Source: Gemmatimonadota bacterium
GTDB taxonomy: Bacteria > Gemmatimonadota > Gemmatimonadetes > Gemmatimonadales > Gemmatimonadaceae
Reading direction: 5' to 3'
DNA length: 64,000 nucleotides
Assembly (NCBI GenBank): GCA_026387935.1
Contig: JAPLKU010000003.1
Span: 186,001-250,000 of the forward strand
Position numbers and translations under genes: made by a program. The notes below the pieces were generated by a model, which worked only from the letters and a program-made list of their open reading frames with translations, had not been told where the DNA came from and ran no database searches. Shown here piece after piece: positions 52,587 through 62,266 of the stretch (positions are counted from its first letter, which is position 1; each line of letters opens with the position of its first letter).

Positions 52587-53066
52587 ATGTCCGCCGAACT
52601 CGACGAGCTCTACCAAAGCATCATCCTCGACCACAATCGGCGGCCGAAAAACTTCCGCGAAATGGAAGATGCCACGACGAAAGCCGATGGCATGAATCCG
52701 CTTTGCGGCGATCAGCTCACCGTCTGGCTGAAGCTTGACGGCGAACAGATCACCGATGTGTCGTTCCGTGGGCAGGGCTGCGCCATCAGCAAAGCCAGCG
52801 CGTCCATGATGACGCAGATCCTCAAGGGGAAGTCGCGCGCCGAAACCGACAAGATGTTCGATGATGTGCATGCGCTCGTGACCGGGCATCCCACTGGCGC
52901 AGACGTCGGTCCGCTCAAGGCACTCGGCGGCGTGTCGCGGTTTCCGCTGCGGGTGAAGTGTGCGTCGCTCGCCTGGCACGCCATGAAGTCAGCACTAAAC
53001 GCCGTGGACGGCGCGGCCACGCCGGTCAGCACTGAAGGCGAAGGCCCGGGCGGAGAAGGCGCATGA
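52587..53066 (+). CDS. sufU: SufU-type zinc-dependent sulfur transfer protein
   Basis: 159 residues of the U-type scaffold fold. Metal/sulfur ligands Cys40 and Asp42 (NPLCGDQ), Cys65 (GQGCAISKASASMM) and Cys125 (RVKCASLAW) are in place. The SufU-specific insertion region, compared with IscU, is present between Cys65 and Cys125 (GHPTGADVGPLKAL), so it acts as sulfur acceptor for SufS rather than as an IscU scaffold. ATG MSAELDELYQ; its stop overlaps the ATG of sufS (ATGA). C-terminal ~20 residues are variable and acidic. Confidence 0.93.
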   Translation: MSAELDELYQSIILDHNRRPKNFREMEDATTKADGMNPLCGDQLTVWLKLDGEQITDVSFRGQGCAISKASASMMTQILKGKSRAETDKMFDDVHALVTGHPTGADVGPLKALGGVSRFPLRVKCASLAWHAMKSALNAVDGAATPVSTEGEGPGGEGA

Positions 53067-54361
53067 CGGCGCCCATACGTCCCACGGTCGTCACGGCCCG
53101 AGACGGCCGCACTGCCGTAATCAACATCGGCGGGCTCGACGCCGAGCAGAGTGCGCTCGCGCGTCGTTCGGATTTTCCCCTGCTCGCCGCGAATCCGCGA
53201 CTGCATTATCTCGACTCCGCGGCCACCACGCAGAAGCCTGCCGCTGTCCTCGAAGCGATCCAGCGCTACTACGAAACCAGCAACGCGAATCCACACCGCG
53301 GCGCATACGCACTCTCGGCGGCGGCCACTGAGGCGTACCACGACTCGCGCACGCGCATCGCGCGATTCCTTGGGGTGGCCGATGCGGACACTGTGATCTT
53401 CGCTCGTGGCACGACCGAGGCGCTTAATCTCGTTACGAGCAGCTGGGGTCGGACGAACGTGAAGGCCGGCGACCGGATTGTGGTCACGCGACTCGAACAC
53501 CACGCGAACTTCGTTCCCTGGCAGGTGCTCGCGCATGAGGCCGGCGCGGAGTTCGTGATTGCCGAACTGAACGCGGACGGCACGCTCGACATGAACGGCC
53601 TCGCGTCGCTGATCAATGCGAAAACGAAAGTTGTGGCGTTCGGGCACGTGTCCAACGCGCTGGGCTCGATCAACGCCGTGGCGGAGATCGTGGCGCTCGC
53701 ACGGAAGGTTGGCGCGCTCACGGTCTGCGACGGAGCGCAGGGCGCACCCCATATCAACGTCAGCGTCGACTCACTCGGCGTAGACGCCTACGCCTTCAGC
53801 GGCCACAAGATGCTCGGTCCGATGGGCATCGGCGGCTTGGTAATGCGCCGCGAGTTGCTCGAGGCAATGCCGCCCTACCAGATGGGTGGCGACATGATCT
53901 CACACGTCGGCGATCAGCACACGACGTGGAATGTGTTGCCGCACAAGTTCGAGGCCGGCACGCCGAATGTTGAAGGTCCTGTCGGGCTCGCGGCCGCCTG
54001 TGAATACCTCACGTCACTCGGCATGGACCGCGTGATCGAACACGAACGCCTGTTGGCGGCGCGCGCGATGGAGAAACTCTCGGCCATCCCCGGCGTTGCC
54101 GTGCTTGGCCCGGCAATCGACAAGCGTGGCGGCGTGGTGAGCTTCACGCTCGACAACGTGCATCCGCATGACCTTTCGCAGATGCTCGACGCGGACGGAG
54201 TTTGCGTACGTGCAGGGCATCACTGTGCCCAGCCACTCATGCGAGCGCTCGACGTGCATGCGACCACGCGCGCCAGCTTCTACGTGTACAACGATGCGGC
54301 GGATGTTGATGCGCTCGTTGAATCTGTGGACGCAGCGCGGAAGCGATTCGCCGGCGCGTAA
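53063..54361 (+). CDS. sufS: Cysteine desulfurase SufS
   Basis: 432-residue PLP enzyme (group II cysteine desulfurase). PLP-binding Lys249 in SGHKMLGP, substrate/cofactor region YLDSAATTQKP, EHHANFVPWQ, DGAQGAPHI (Asp) and the persulfide Cys388 in RAGHHCAQPL. About 40 N-terminal residues precede the core, as in some SufS. With the adjacent SufU it forms the sulfur donor pair of the operon; no SufE is seen. Last gene of the operon and convergent with the next gene at an 8-bp gap. Confidence 0.95.
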   Translation: MTAPIRPTVVTARDGRTAVINIGGLDAEQSALARRSDFPLLAANPRLHYLDSAATTQKPAAVLEAIQRYYETSNANPHRGAYALSAAATEAYHDSRTRIARFLGVADADTVIFARGTTEALNLVTSSWGRTNVKAGDRIVVTRLEHHANFVPWQVLAHEAGAEFVIAELNADGTLDMNGLASLINAKTKVVAFGHVSNALGSINAVAEIVALARKVGALTVCDGAQGAPHINVSVDSLGVDAYAFSGHKMLGPMGIGGLVMRRELLEAMPPYQMGGDMISHVGDQHTTWNVLPHKFEAGTPNVEGPVGLAAACEYLTSLGMDRVIEHERLLAARAMEKLSAIPGVAVLGPAIDKRGGVVSFTLDNVHPHDLSQMLDADGVCVRAGHHCAQPLMRALDVHATTRASFYVYNDAADVDALVESVDAARKRFAGA

Positions 54362-54368
54362 TACGGCG

Positions 54369-54899
54369 TCAGCGCCAGGCGTAGCCGACGGAGACTCGAG
54401 CGGTTGGATATTTGCCGATGAAGTCGATCGATGTATCCGAGTGGTTGATGAAGAGGGCTTTGGCGCCCGCTCCGAGCGCGAACGTCCACTCCTTCTTCGG
54501 ACCGAGCAGCCACTGGTACTCGAGGAGCACCCCGAACGTCGGACCGCCGATGGTGCTCGCACTCGAGTAGCTGTTACCGTTGCCGCTGACAGAGGTGTAG
54601 CCCACCGCACCGCCGACTGAAAAACCGTTCAGCGCGACGCCGTTTGGATAGGCGCGAAGCTTGAACTCAGCCGACGTATAGCGCGATCCGCCGCCGCTAA
54701 AACCGGATCCCCAGTAGGTGGCACCAATACCCCACGTGACCGATGTTCCCGCTGCGCGTTCGTATTCGCCGGAGAACACCCCAAACACCGCACTCAGCGG
54801 TTGGACCGAAAGCACCTGCTTCGGCATTTCGGATTGTGCAACCAACACACTGACCGGTAGCACAAGCACAGCAAGGGCGACCGCGAAAGCTTTTCGCAT
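54369..54899 (-). CDS. Small outer-membrane beta-barrel-like protein
   Basis: 176 residues. Signal peptide (AVALAVLVLPVSVLVAQ), then alternating polar/hydrophobic Gly- and Ser-rich strands (SVTWGIGATYWGSGFSGG, GGAVGYTSVSGNG, WTFALGAGAKALF) ending in an aromatic residue (VGYAWR), as in porin-like or OmpW/OmpX-size barrels. No conserved family identified. Location in the outer membrane is an inference from this pattern. It is downstream of an ABC ATPase fragment on the same strand. Confidence 0.65.
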   Translation of the reverse strand: MRKAFAVALAVLVLPVSVLVAQSEMPKQVLSVQPLSAVFGVFSGEYERAAGTSVTWGIGATYWGSGFSGGGSRYTSAEFKLRAYPNGVALNGFSVGGAVGYTSVSGNGNSYSSASTIGGPTFGVLLEYQWLLGPKKEWTFALGAGAKALFINHSDTSIDFIGKYPTARVSVGYAWR

Positions 54900-54969
54900 T
54901 GCATTCCTCCATGAGGCGGCGCAGACTATCCGTGATAGTTTACATGGATCGACGCGCTCCCGCTGATCG

Positions 54970-55089
54970 TCAGACCGGCCAGCAGTCCTTCGGATTGATG
55001 ATCCGGTTCCCGCACTTCGCGTCCTTTTCCGAGTGCGTCACCTGGATGATCGTGACGCCGGCCTTGCTCAGCGTCGCGAATAATTCCAT
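54970..55089 (-). pseudogene. Truncated C-terminal fragment of an ABC transporter ATPase
   Basis: On the minus strand, 39 codons from an internal ATG at 55089 to the stop at 54970 read as the end of an ABC ATPase: MELFATLSKAGVTIIQVTHS, containing the H-loop VTHSE, then NRIINPKDCWPV where the LolD/MacB ending has a glycine-rich turn. In the same frame a TAG lies three codons before the ATG; nothing of the Walker A, signature or Walker B regions precedes it. The intact paralogue starts 44 bp away (55133). Most likely a decayed gene remnant. Confidence 0.65.
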
Positions 55090-55132
55090 GATCTCGCGCG
55101 CCTAGGACGAGTGCAGGCCCACGCCATCGAAG

Positions 55133-55840
<708 letters not shown>

Positions 55841-55905
55841 TGCCCTCTCCACGTGAAGTTCGGTGTGATGTATTCGGTTATTGCTTGCTGCCTACTGCCA
55901 ACCGC

Positions 55906-57174
55906 CTACTTGATCCTCACCCGCTCCGTATTGTCCCACTGCGTCATGTCGGAGAGAATCACCTTGTCGCCGGGCTTGAGGCCCGCAAGAATCTGTACGG
56001 CATTCACCGAGTTGACGCCGAGCCGCACCTGGATGCGTGTCGCCCCCTTCCCATCCGGATCCAGCTTGAACATGCCAATGGTTGCCCCGTCCTGTCCGTA
56101 CGCGGGACGTCCGGTGAAAATCACGTTTATGAGTTTCTGAATTTGAACCGTGCCATCAACGTTCAGGTCGGGGCGTGCGCCATTCGGCAGCGCCCCGTCG
56201 AGCGACACGTCGACGGTCACGGTTCCGCCCGACGAGGCCGGATCGATGCGCGCGACATGACCCTTCACGATGCCGTTGCGCGTGTCCACCGTCGCCGGCT
56301 GTCCAATGGCCAGGTCTTTCGCCTGCGTTTCCGGAATCCGGATGACGGCCTTGAGCTTACCCGGCTGCACGATCTTTGCGAGTGCCATGCCGGCGTTCAC
56401 ATACTGACCGGGCTCGAGCAGGGCGCCGCCGGCACCGGCCGACAATTCCTGAAGCGTTCCAGAATCGCCGGCGCGGAAGATGAGCGACGCCTTGAGCCCT
56501 TCACGAAAGGCCGCAATCTGCTTGAGGCGTTCCACGTTCTGTGTTTGCACCGCAATCTGCGAATCAATCGTCGAGCGCAGCAGATCATATTCCTGCTGCG
56601 CCACTTTGTAGCGGGTCTCCGCTTCTTCGGCCGCGCTCTTGCGCGTGTTGTACTCGGAGCGCGAGATGAGTTGCTTGGCCAGCATGTTGTCGGCTTCGGC
56701 CATGTTCTGGCTCGCCGTAATGTTCACGGTTTTCGCGCCGGCGACGACGTTCTGTTGCTGCAGGATGCCGCGCTGCAGGCTCACCTTGAGCGTGGCCAGC
56801 GTCGAGCGCGCATCGCCATAGGTCTGCTGCGCCTGCATGGCGGCAATGTCGACGTCGGGATTCGACATCTCGAGCAGCACCGTTTCCGGCGTCACCTGCT
56901 GCCCAACCTGCGCCACAATGCGGTCAATGCGCGCGCTGATGAGTGGTACGACACGACGGATGTGCTCCGGAACGAGCGTCCCCGGTCCGCGCACGTCGCG
57001 GATCATGTCGCCCTGGCGCACGGAATCGATTGAGATAATGCTGCGCTCGACGGTCGGCGCCGCCGGCTTCAGCTTGGCGAGAACGACCGTGAGAATGATG
57101 AGCGCCACCGCACCGACGCCGTACAAGACGTACTTGCCGGTCTTCGGTTTTGGCGCTCGGGCGATATCGACCAT
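55906..57174 (-). CDS. Membrane fusion protein (MacA/HlyD-type)
   Basis: 422 residues. One N-terminal transmembrane helix (VLYGVGAVALIILTVVLA), a lipoyl/barrel domain (VVPLISARIDRIVAQVGQ, VLLEMSNPD), a helical hairpin with coiled-coil character (roughly 105-210; YGDARSTLATLKVSL, AAEEAETRYKVAQQEYDLL) and C-terminal beta-barrel and membrane-proximal domains (IPETQAKDLAIGQPATV, ILAGLKPGDKVIL). It couples an ABC or RND-type inner-membrane pump to an outer-membrane channel; partner here is the adjacent LolD-type ATPase. 65 bp separate the two genes. Confidence 0.85.
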   Translation of the reverse strand: MVDIARAPKPKTGKYVLYGVGAVALIILTVVLAKLKPAAPTVERSIISIDSVRQGDMIRDVRGPGTLVPEHIRRVVPLISARIDRIVAQVGQQVTPETVLLEMSNPDVDIAAMQAQQTYGDARSTLATLKVSLQRGILQQQNVVAGAKTVNITASQNMAEADNMLAKQLISRSEYNTRKSAAEEAETRYKVAQQEYDLLRSTIDSQIAVQTQNVERLKQIAAFREGLKASLIFRAGDSGTLQELSAGAGGALLEPGQYVNAGMALAKIVQPGKLKAVIRIPETQAKDLAIGQPATVDTRNGIVKGHVARIDPASSGGTVTVDVSLDGALPNGARPDLNVDGTVQIQKLINVIFTGRPAYGQDGATIGMFKLDPDGKGATRIQVRLGVNSVNAVQILAGLKPGDKVILSDMTQWDNTERVRIK

Positions 57175-57471
57175 TTAATGAAACGTGGTGGTGGGGAGTG
57201 TCATGTCGATAAACGTAGGCCAACCGGGAATGGTTTCGAATTCTATGACTGCGGGCGCATTGTTGCCACGTAAACCCATCCCCCGATTGAAGTTCGACAC
57301 CCGGAGACATGGGATGGTTTGGTGCCGTTTTACCCCCTTTGCGGACAATTCCAGACCGCATCGGGCCATCCGGTGACATGGCTGGGATCGGCGAGTATTG
57401 CTCAGGGCGGGTGGCGGTTTTTTTGTTTGTCGCCCTGCCATACCGAAGGCACTTCCCACACTGGAGCTTAC
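57175..57471. other. 297-bp divergent intergenic region with an inverted repeat and T8 tract
   Basis: Largest gap in the window, between the membrane fusion protein gene (minus) and the cytochrome gene (plus). CAGGGCG (57403-57409) and CGCCCTG (57431-57437) flank GGTGGCGG followed by a T8 run. No recognisable riboswitch core, tRNA or coding segment was found. It should contain both divergent promoters. The cytochrome start has CTGGAG 6-8 nt before the ATG. Confidence 0.4.
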
Positions 57472-57936
57472 ATGACCGGCCGAACCCGTCTATGCAGCAT
57501 TGAGACCGTGGCAGCCGCCACCTTTCTGGCCGCCTGTAGCCGCGGATCGACCTCCGGGGCCGTGGGCACTCCGAGCGCCGTAATGGCCGCGGCCGCAACA
57601 CCCGCGGCGCTGGTCATGCCTGCTGGCGTCACCCCGGCCATGATCACACGGGGAGATTCGCTGTTCAATGCGAACGCCTGCTCTCGTTGCCACGGCAAGG
57701 CCGGGGCCGGCGGGCAGAATGGACCTGTCCTCGTGAAGAACGCAGAGAATCCGTGGCTGCACAGCACCGGCAAGTATGAGGAGATCGTCGCGACGATCAC
57801 GGCTGGCGTGCCGAAGGAGAAGCTCAAGGACCAGACCCGTCTTTTCCAGATGAACCCGCGCGGATCGAATCCGCCGCTCAACGACGACCAGATCAAAGCG
57901 GTCGCCGCATACATCTGGAAGCTGAACCACCCGTAG
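57472..57936 (+). CDS. Cytochrome c family lipoprotein
   Basis: 154 residues. Signal sequence with lipobox-like TFLAACS (lipidated Cys), a low-complexity Ala/Thr/Pro linker, then a single c-type heme site CSRCH. The sixth ligand is probably Met in LFQMNPRG. NPPLNDDQIKAVAAYIWKLN is the typical C-terminal helix of class I cytochromes. Small electron carrier on the periplasmic side; donor and acceptor are not in the neighbourhood. Confidence 0.87.
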   Translation: MTGRTRLCSIETVAAATFLAACSRGSTSGAVGTPSAVMAAAATPAALVMPAGVTPAMITRGDSLFNANACSRCHGKAGAGGQNGPVLVKNAENPWLHSTGKYEEIVATITAGVPKEKLKDQTRLFQMNPRGSNPPLNDDQIKAVAAYIWKLNHP

Positions 57937-58047
57937 CAGGGGCAAGCGCCCGAGGCGCCAGGCAGCGGGTTCCGGTCACGGGACGTACCGCCGCTCTGCG
58001 TTTGCCGCCAAATTGCGCGGGTTGTACTCCTTACATCGCCCGAGCTA

Positions 58048-60642
58048 TTGATGCCCCGCCTTGCCTGTCACAATTGCGTTATGGTTGTCGCCGCCATCAG
58101 CTCGATGATGATGGGAGGGGCGATAACCGTACAGGCGCAGCGCGGCCGAACTGACGGCAAGCCGGCAACACAGAGCGCTTCCGGCTCATCGACCATGGCC
58201 GCGCGCGCAACGGCGGCGGCACGCACGACCACCGCCGTGCGCACCACGCGTCCACCAACCATCGATGGCCGCGAAGACGACGAGACGTGGCGCGCGATTG
58301 CGCCGACCAGCGGGTTTCGCCAGTTCGAACCGGCAGAAGACGTGGCGCCGACGTTTCAGACAGAGTTTCGCGTTGCGTACGACGACCACAACCTGTACGT
58401 CCTCGTCCGGGCGTTCGATCCGCATCCCGACAGCATCGTGCGGCTCCTAAGCCGCCGCGACATCAAGACGAACTCTGACCAGATTGGACTCGTCATCGAT
58501 GGATTTCTCGACCGACGGAACGCCATCGAACTGATCGTCAATCCGGCCGGCGTGAAGCGCGATGGTGTGTTCTACAACGACGTCACCGAAGACATCTCGT
58601 GGGACGGCGTCTGGGACGTCGCAACGCGTATCGACGAAAAGGGATGGGTTGCCGAGTTTCGCGTACCGTTCAGCCAGCTCCGGTTTGCCGCACGGGACGT
58701 GAACGCGTTTGGATTCGGGGTATTTCGCGATGTGGCGCGGCTGAACCAGCGCGACGGCTGGCCGCTGTTCATCAAGTCCGAGCGGCGAACCGTGTCGCAG
58801 ATGGGAACGCTTGATGGACTCAATGGCGTGCCGGGCGCGCGCCGCGTCGAGTTGCTCCCGTACGCAGTCGCCAAGAGCGCGCCGGATCTCGTGGTTCGCT
58901 CGCGCGGGAATCAAACTAGCCTGACCGGCGGACTCGACGCCAAGGCTGGAATCGGCTCAAGCGTGACCGTGGACGCCACGGCCAATCCGGATTTCGGTCA
59001 GGTCGAGTCCGACCCGGCCATTCTCAATCTCACTGCATTCGAAACGAAGTTCGAGGAAAAACGACCATTCTTCCAGGAGGGGATCGGGCTCTTTCGCTGC
59101 GGACCTCCATGCGAAGGCCCCTTTTACACGCGGCGCATTGGTCGGGCGCCGCAGCTGCGCACCTCCGCCAATGATCCCGCGTTCACGTCAATCCTCGGCG
59201 CGGCAAAGATCACCGGGCGCTTCGGCAGCGGCTACACACTCGCCGTGCTTGACGCGGTCACGCGAGAAGAACATGGCACGTCCGGCGCAGTGATCGAACC
59301 GCAGACGAATTACATGGTGGTGCGGGCCGCAAGTGAATCGCGCGACGGCACGCGCCAGGCCGGCCTCATGATCACCGACGTTCGACGCCAGCTCGACAAG
59401 ACCACGGACCCCCTGCTTCGCCGCTCTGCCACGGCGGTGATTGCCCAGAGCACGACTCGTTTTGCGCAAAATCAGTATGAGTTATTGCTGTACGCCGGTC
59501 GCAGCTTCGTGACCGGGAGCACGGGTGCGATCGCACTCACTCAGCGCAGCAGCGTGCACTACTATCAGCGCGCGGACCATGAGGAGCACTACGACCCGAC
59601 GAGAACGTCAATCGAGGGTGGCGCGGTCGGTGCGAGCATCAAGAAGATCCGCGGCGCCGTCAAGTTTGAAACCTTCATCCGGCACAGCACACCCGGCCAG
59701 GAAATGAATGACATGGGGCTCGTCCCCAGCGTCAACGACATGAGCATCCGGCAAAGCCTGGACGTGCAGCAACTGTCGCCCAACAAGTTGTTTCGCTCGG
59801 CCTTTTCGTCGATCTCCGCTGAAACACACTGGACCACCGGTGGACTCCCGGCGTCCCGGTCCGCAGTGGTGCACACGAGCGCCACGCTGCTCAATAGCTG
59901 GGGCGGCGCACTCACGTATAGTGGAAATGACTTCGGTGGCGTGAACTGCGTTTCATGCGCCCGTGGCGGTCCGTCACTCCGGCGTTCGCCGAATCACAGC
60001 ATCCGGTTTGACCTGACTGGCGATCCACGCCTGAAGCTGTTGCCACGCGGGCAGGTGCACGCCAGCGTAGGTGACGAAGGCAAGACCTACGGCCAGGGCG
60101 GCGAACTCGGAATGGAAGTCCGCGTGGCCAGCCAGTTCTCGGCGACGATCGGTGCCGCGTACGACCGCGCGGTGAACGACCAGCAATGGGTAGGCAACTA
60201 CGGCGCGTTGCTCAGCGACACCACGCACTACACCTTCGCACGACTCGACCAGGAAACGATGGCGATTACGATGCGGATGAACTGGACGGCCACGCCCACA
60301 CTATCGTTCCAGTTTTACGGGCAGCCGTTCGTGAGCGCCGGTTCGTACTCGAGTTGGCGGCAACTGGGCGCGCCGCGCGCGCCGAACTACGCCGACCGTT
60401 TTCGGCCGTATGGCAATGGTGCACGTCCAGCTGGTTTCAACGTCAAGCAGTTCAACTCCAACGCAGTCTTGCGGTGGGAGTACCGGCCCTCGAGCGCGCT
60501 TTTTCTCGTCTGGCAGCAGGGCCGGAACCAGGACGACATCAACCGTGGCTTGTTCGACGGTCAGCGCGATGTGCACGACCTTTTCGCCACACCGCCACGA
60601 AACACTCTGCTGATGAAGCTGTCCTACTGGTTCAATCCGTAG
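58048..60642 (+). CDS. DUF5916-family protein with N-terminal carbohydrate-binding-like domain
   Basis: 864 residues. A hydrophobic N-terminus (VVAAISSMMMGGAITV) serves as signal. A CBM9-like domain follows (IDGREDDETWRAI, EFRVAYDDHNLYVLVRAFDP, RVPFSQLRFA) and then the DUF5916 region (VTVDATANPDFGQVESDPA, KRPFFQEGIGLF), continuing as a long beta-rich stretch with outer-membrane-barrel-like repeats to LMKLSYWFNP, an aromatic end as in outer-membrane proteins. Common in Gemmatimonadota and Bacteroidota; function unknown. The start may be the TTG at 58048 or the ATG at 58051. Confidence 0.85.
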   Translation: MMPRLACHNCVMVVAAISSMMMGGAITVQAQRGRTDGKPATQSASGSSTMAARATAAARTTTAVRTTRPPTIDGREDDETWRAIAPTSGFRQFEPAEDVAPTFQTEFRVAYDDHNLYVLVRAFDPHPDSIVRLLSRRDIKTNSDQIGLVIDGFLDRRNAIELIVNPAGVKRDGVFYNDVTEDISWDGVWDVATRIDEKGWVAEFRVPFSQLRFAARDVNAFGFGVFRDVARLNQRDGWPLFIKSERRTVSQMGTLDGLNGVPGARRVELLPYAVAKSAPDLVVRSRGNQTSLTGGLDAKAGIGSSVTVDATANPDFGQVESDPAILNLTAFETKFEEKRPFFQEGIGLFRCGPPCEGPFYTRRIGRAPQLRTSANDPAFTSILGAAKITGRFGSGYTLAVLDAVTREEHGTSGAVIEPQTNYMVVRAASESRDGTRQAGLMITDVRRQLDKTTDPLLRRSATAVIAQSTTRFAQNQYELLLYAGRSFVTGSTGAIALTQRSSVHYYQRADHEEHYDPTRTSIEGGAVGASIKKIRGAVKFETFIRHSTPGQEMNDMGLVPSVNDMSIRQSLDVQQLSPNKLFRSAFSSISAETHWTTGGLPASRSAVVHTSATLLNSWGGALTYSGNDFGGVNCVSCARGGPSLRRSPNHSIRFDLTGDPRLKLLPRGQVHASVGDEGKTYGQGGELGMEVRVASQFSATIGAAYDRAVNDQQWVGNYGALLSDTTHYTFARLDQETMAITMRMNWTATPTLSFQFYGQPFVSAGSYSSWRQLGAPRAPNYADRFRPYGNGARPAGFNVKQFNSNAVLRWEYRPSSALFLVWQQGRNQDDINRGLFDGQRDVHDLFATPPRNTLLMKLSYWFNP

Positions 60643-60656
60643 CCCGGGAGTCATCA

Positions 60657-62234
60657 ATGCGATCCATCGTTCGGCAACTAGCGGCACTCGCCACGCTGGC
60701 CACGGCAGTGTCTTCGGCGACCGCGCAGCAGTCGCGAGGCCCGTTCAACGTCGTCGAGGCGACCATCGGCGGTGTGCACGACGCCTTCAAGACGAAATCG
60801 CTCACCTGCCGCCAGCTCGTGCAGGCGTATTTCGACCGGATCGCGGCGTACGACAAACAGGGCCCCGCCCTCAACTCACTCATCGTCGTCAATCCGCGGG
60901 CGCTCACCATCGCGGATTCGCTCGACAAGCGATTCGCGAAGGAAGGACTTACCGGTCCGTTGCACTGCGTGCCGACCATCGTGAAGGACAATTACGAGAC
61001 CAACGACCTGCAGACGACGGCCGGTTCCGGCGCACTTGAAGGGTGGATTCCGAAACGCGACGCGACGATGGTCGCGCGCATAAAGGCCGCCGGCGCGATC
61101 ATCCTCGCCAAGAGCAGCATGGCGGAATGGGCGTTTTCGCCACTCGAAACCGTGAACTCGATTCTGCCCGGCTACACACACAATCCCTACGACATCAATC
61201 GCGTGACGGCCGGTTCGAGCGGCGGCACCGCAGCGGCCGTGGCGGCCAGCCTGGGGCTCGTTGGCCTCGGCACCGACACCGGGAACTCGATCCGCGGACC
61301 ATCGGCGCACCAGGCGCTCTTTGGCATTCGCTCTACGATGGGGCTTACCTCGCGCGCCGGCGTCGTGCCCCTCAACAATCGCGCCGATATCGCGGGGCCC
61401 ATGGCCCGCTCCGTTTCGGATGCGGTTCGCGTATTCAATGTGGTGGCCGGCGAAGATGCCGATGATGCCGTCACCGCCGGGGCCGATGCAAAACGCGAGA
61501 AGGACTACAACACGTTTGTGAAACCGGGCGCGCTGAAAGGCGCGCGCATCGGCGTGCTCCGTCAGGCGTACGAGCGTCCGGGCATCGACACGGAAGTCGT
61601 CCGTGTCTTCAATAACGCGCTCAAGGAGCTGCGTGCCGCTGGCGCAACCGTCATTGACACCGTGGTCGTCGACTCGCTCAACGCGCTCACGCGCGGCCAA
61701 GGGGGCGGATGCAATCCGTTCAAGTTCGACGTCGAGCGTTACTTCGCCGCGCGCGGCGAAGGCGCGCCGGTCAAAACGCTTCGCGAAGTGATCCGCACGC
61801 GCAAGTTCCATCCGAGCGTTGAAGCACGCCTCGTCTCGGCCGATTCGGCGACGGTTGCACCGGAAGATTTGCCCGGCTGCAAGTTCCGCGAAGAGGTGGT
61901 CAAGCCGCGGGTGCGCGCCGCCGTCACGGCGCTGATGGATTCGCTGAAGCTCGACGCCGTGGTCTACCCCACCTGGAGCAATCCGCCGCGCCTCATTGGC
62001 GATATGCAGACGCCGGCGGGAGACAATAGCCAGCTGTTCTCCCCGACCACCGGCTTCCCCGCCATGACGATTCCCATGGGCTACACGCGCGGCGACCGCC
62101 TGCCGGCCGGCATGACTTTCTTGGGTCGGGCATGGAGCGAAGGCAAACTGATTGCACTCGCGTTTGACTACGAGCGCACGGCACACCATCGGCGTCCGCC
62201 CACCAGCACTCCCGCGCTTCGGTTAGCGCGGTAA
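60657..62234 (+). CDS. Amidase-signature family hydrolase
   Basis: 525 residues with signal peptide (AALATLATAVSSATAQ). Amidase-signature triad: Lys in IVKDNYETNDLQT, the Gly/Ser-rich loop AGSSGGTAAAVA (cis-Ser), and the nucleophile Ser in TDTGNSIRGPSAHQALFG. Hydrolyses amides outside the cytoplasm; similar secreted amidases act on peptide or aryl amides. ATG with GGGAG upstream, 14 bp after the previous stop. Same-strand pair with the DUF5916 gene. Confidence 0.9.
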   Translation: MRSIVRQLAALATLATAVSSATAQQSRGPFNVVEATIGGVHDAFKTKSLTCRQLVQAYFDRIAAYDKQGPALNSLIVVNPRALTIADSLDKRFAKEGLTGPLHCVPTIVKDNYETNDLQTTAGSGALEGWIPKRDATMVARIKAAGAIILAKSSMAEWAFSPLETVNSILPGYTHNPYDINRVTAGSSGGTAAAVAASLGLVGLGTDTGNSIRGPSAHQALFGIRSTMGLTSRAGVVPLNNRADIAGPMARSVSDAVRVFNVVAGEDADDAVTAGADAKREKDYNTFVKPGALKGARIGVLRQAYERPGIDTEVVRVFNNALKELRAAGATVIDTVVVDSLNALTRGQGGGCNPFKFDVERYFAARGEGAPVKTLREVIRTRKFHPSVEARLVSADSATVAPEDLPGCKFREEVVKPRVRAAVTALMDSLKLDAVVYPTWSNPPRLIGDMQTPAGDNSQLFSPTTGFPAMTIPMGYTRGDRLPAGMTFLGRAWSEGKLIALAFDYERTAHHRRPPTSTPALRLAR

Positions 62235-62266
62235 CTGTCGCGCGGCAACACGCCTGCGGTCGCTCT

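Noticed and set aside
57175-57471. Riboswitch or sRNA in the largest gap
   Set aside because: I could not match any riboswitch core; only an inverted repeat with a T run was seen, so nothing is claimed beyond that.
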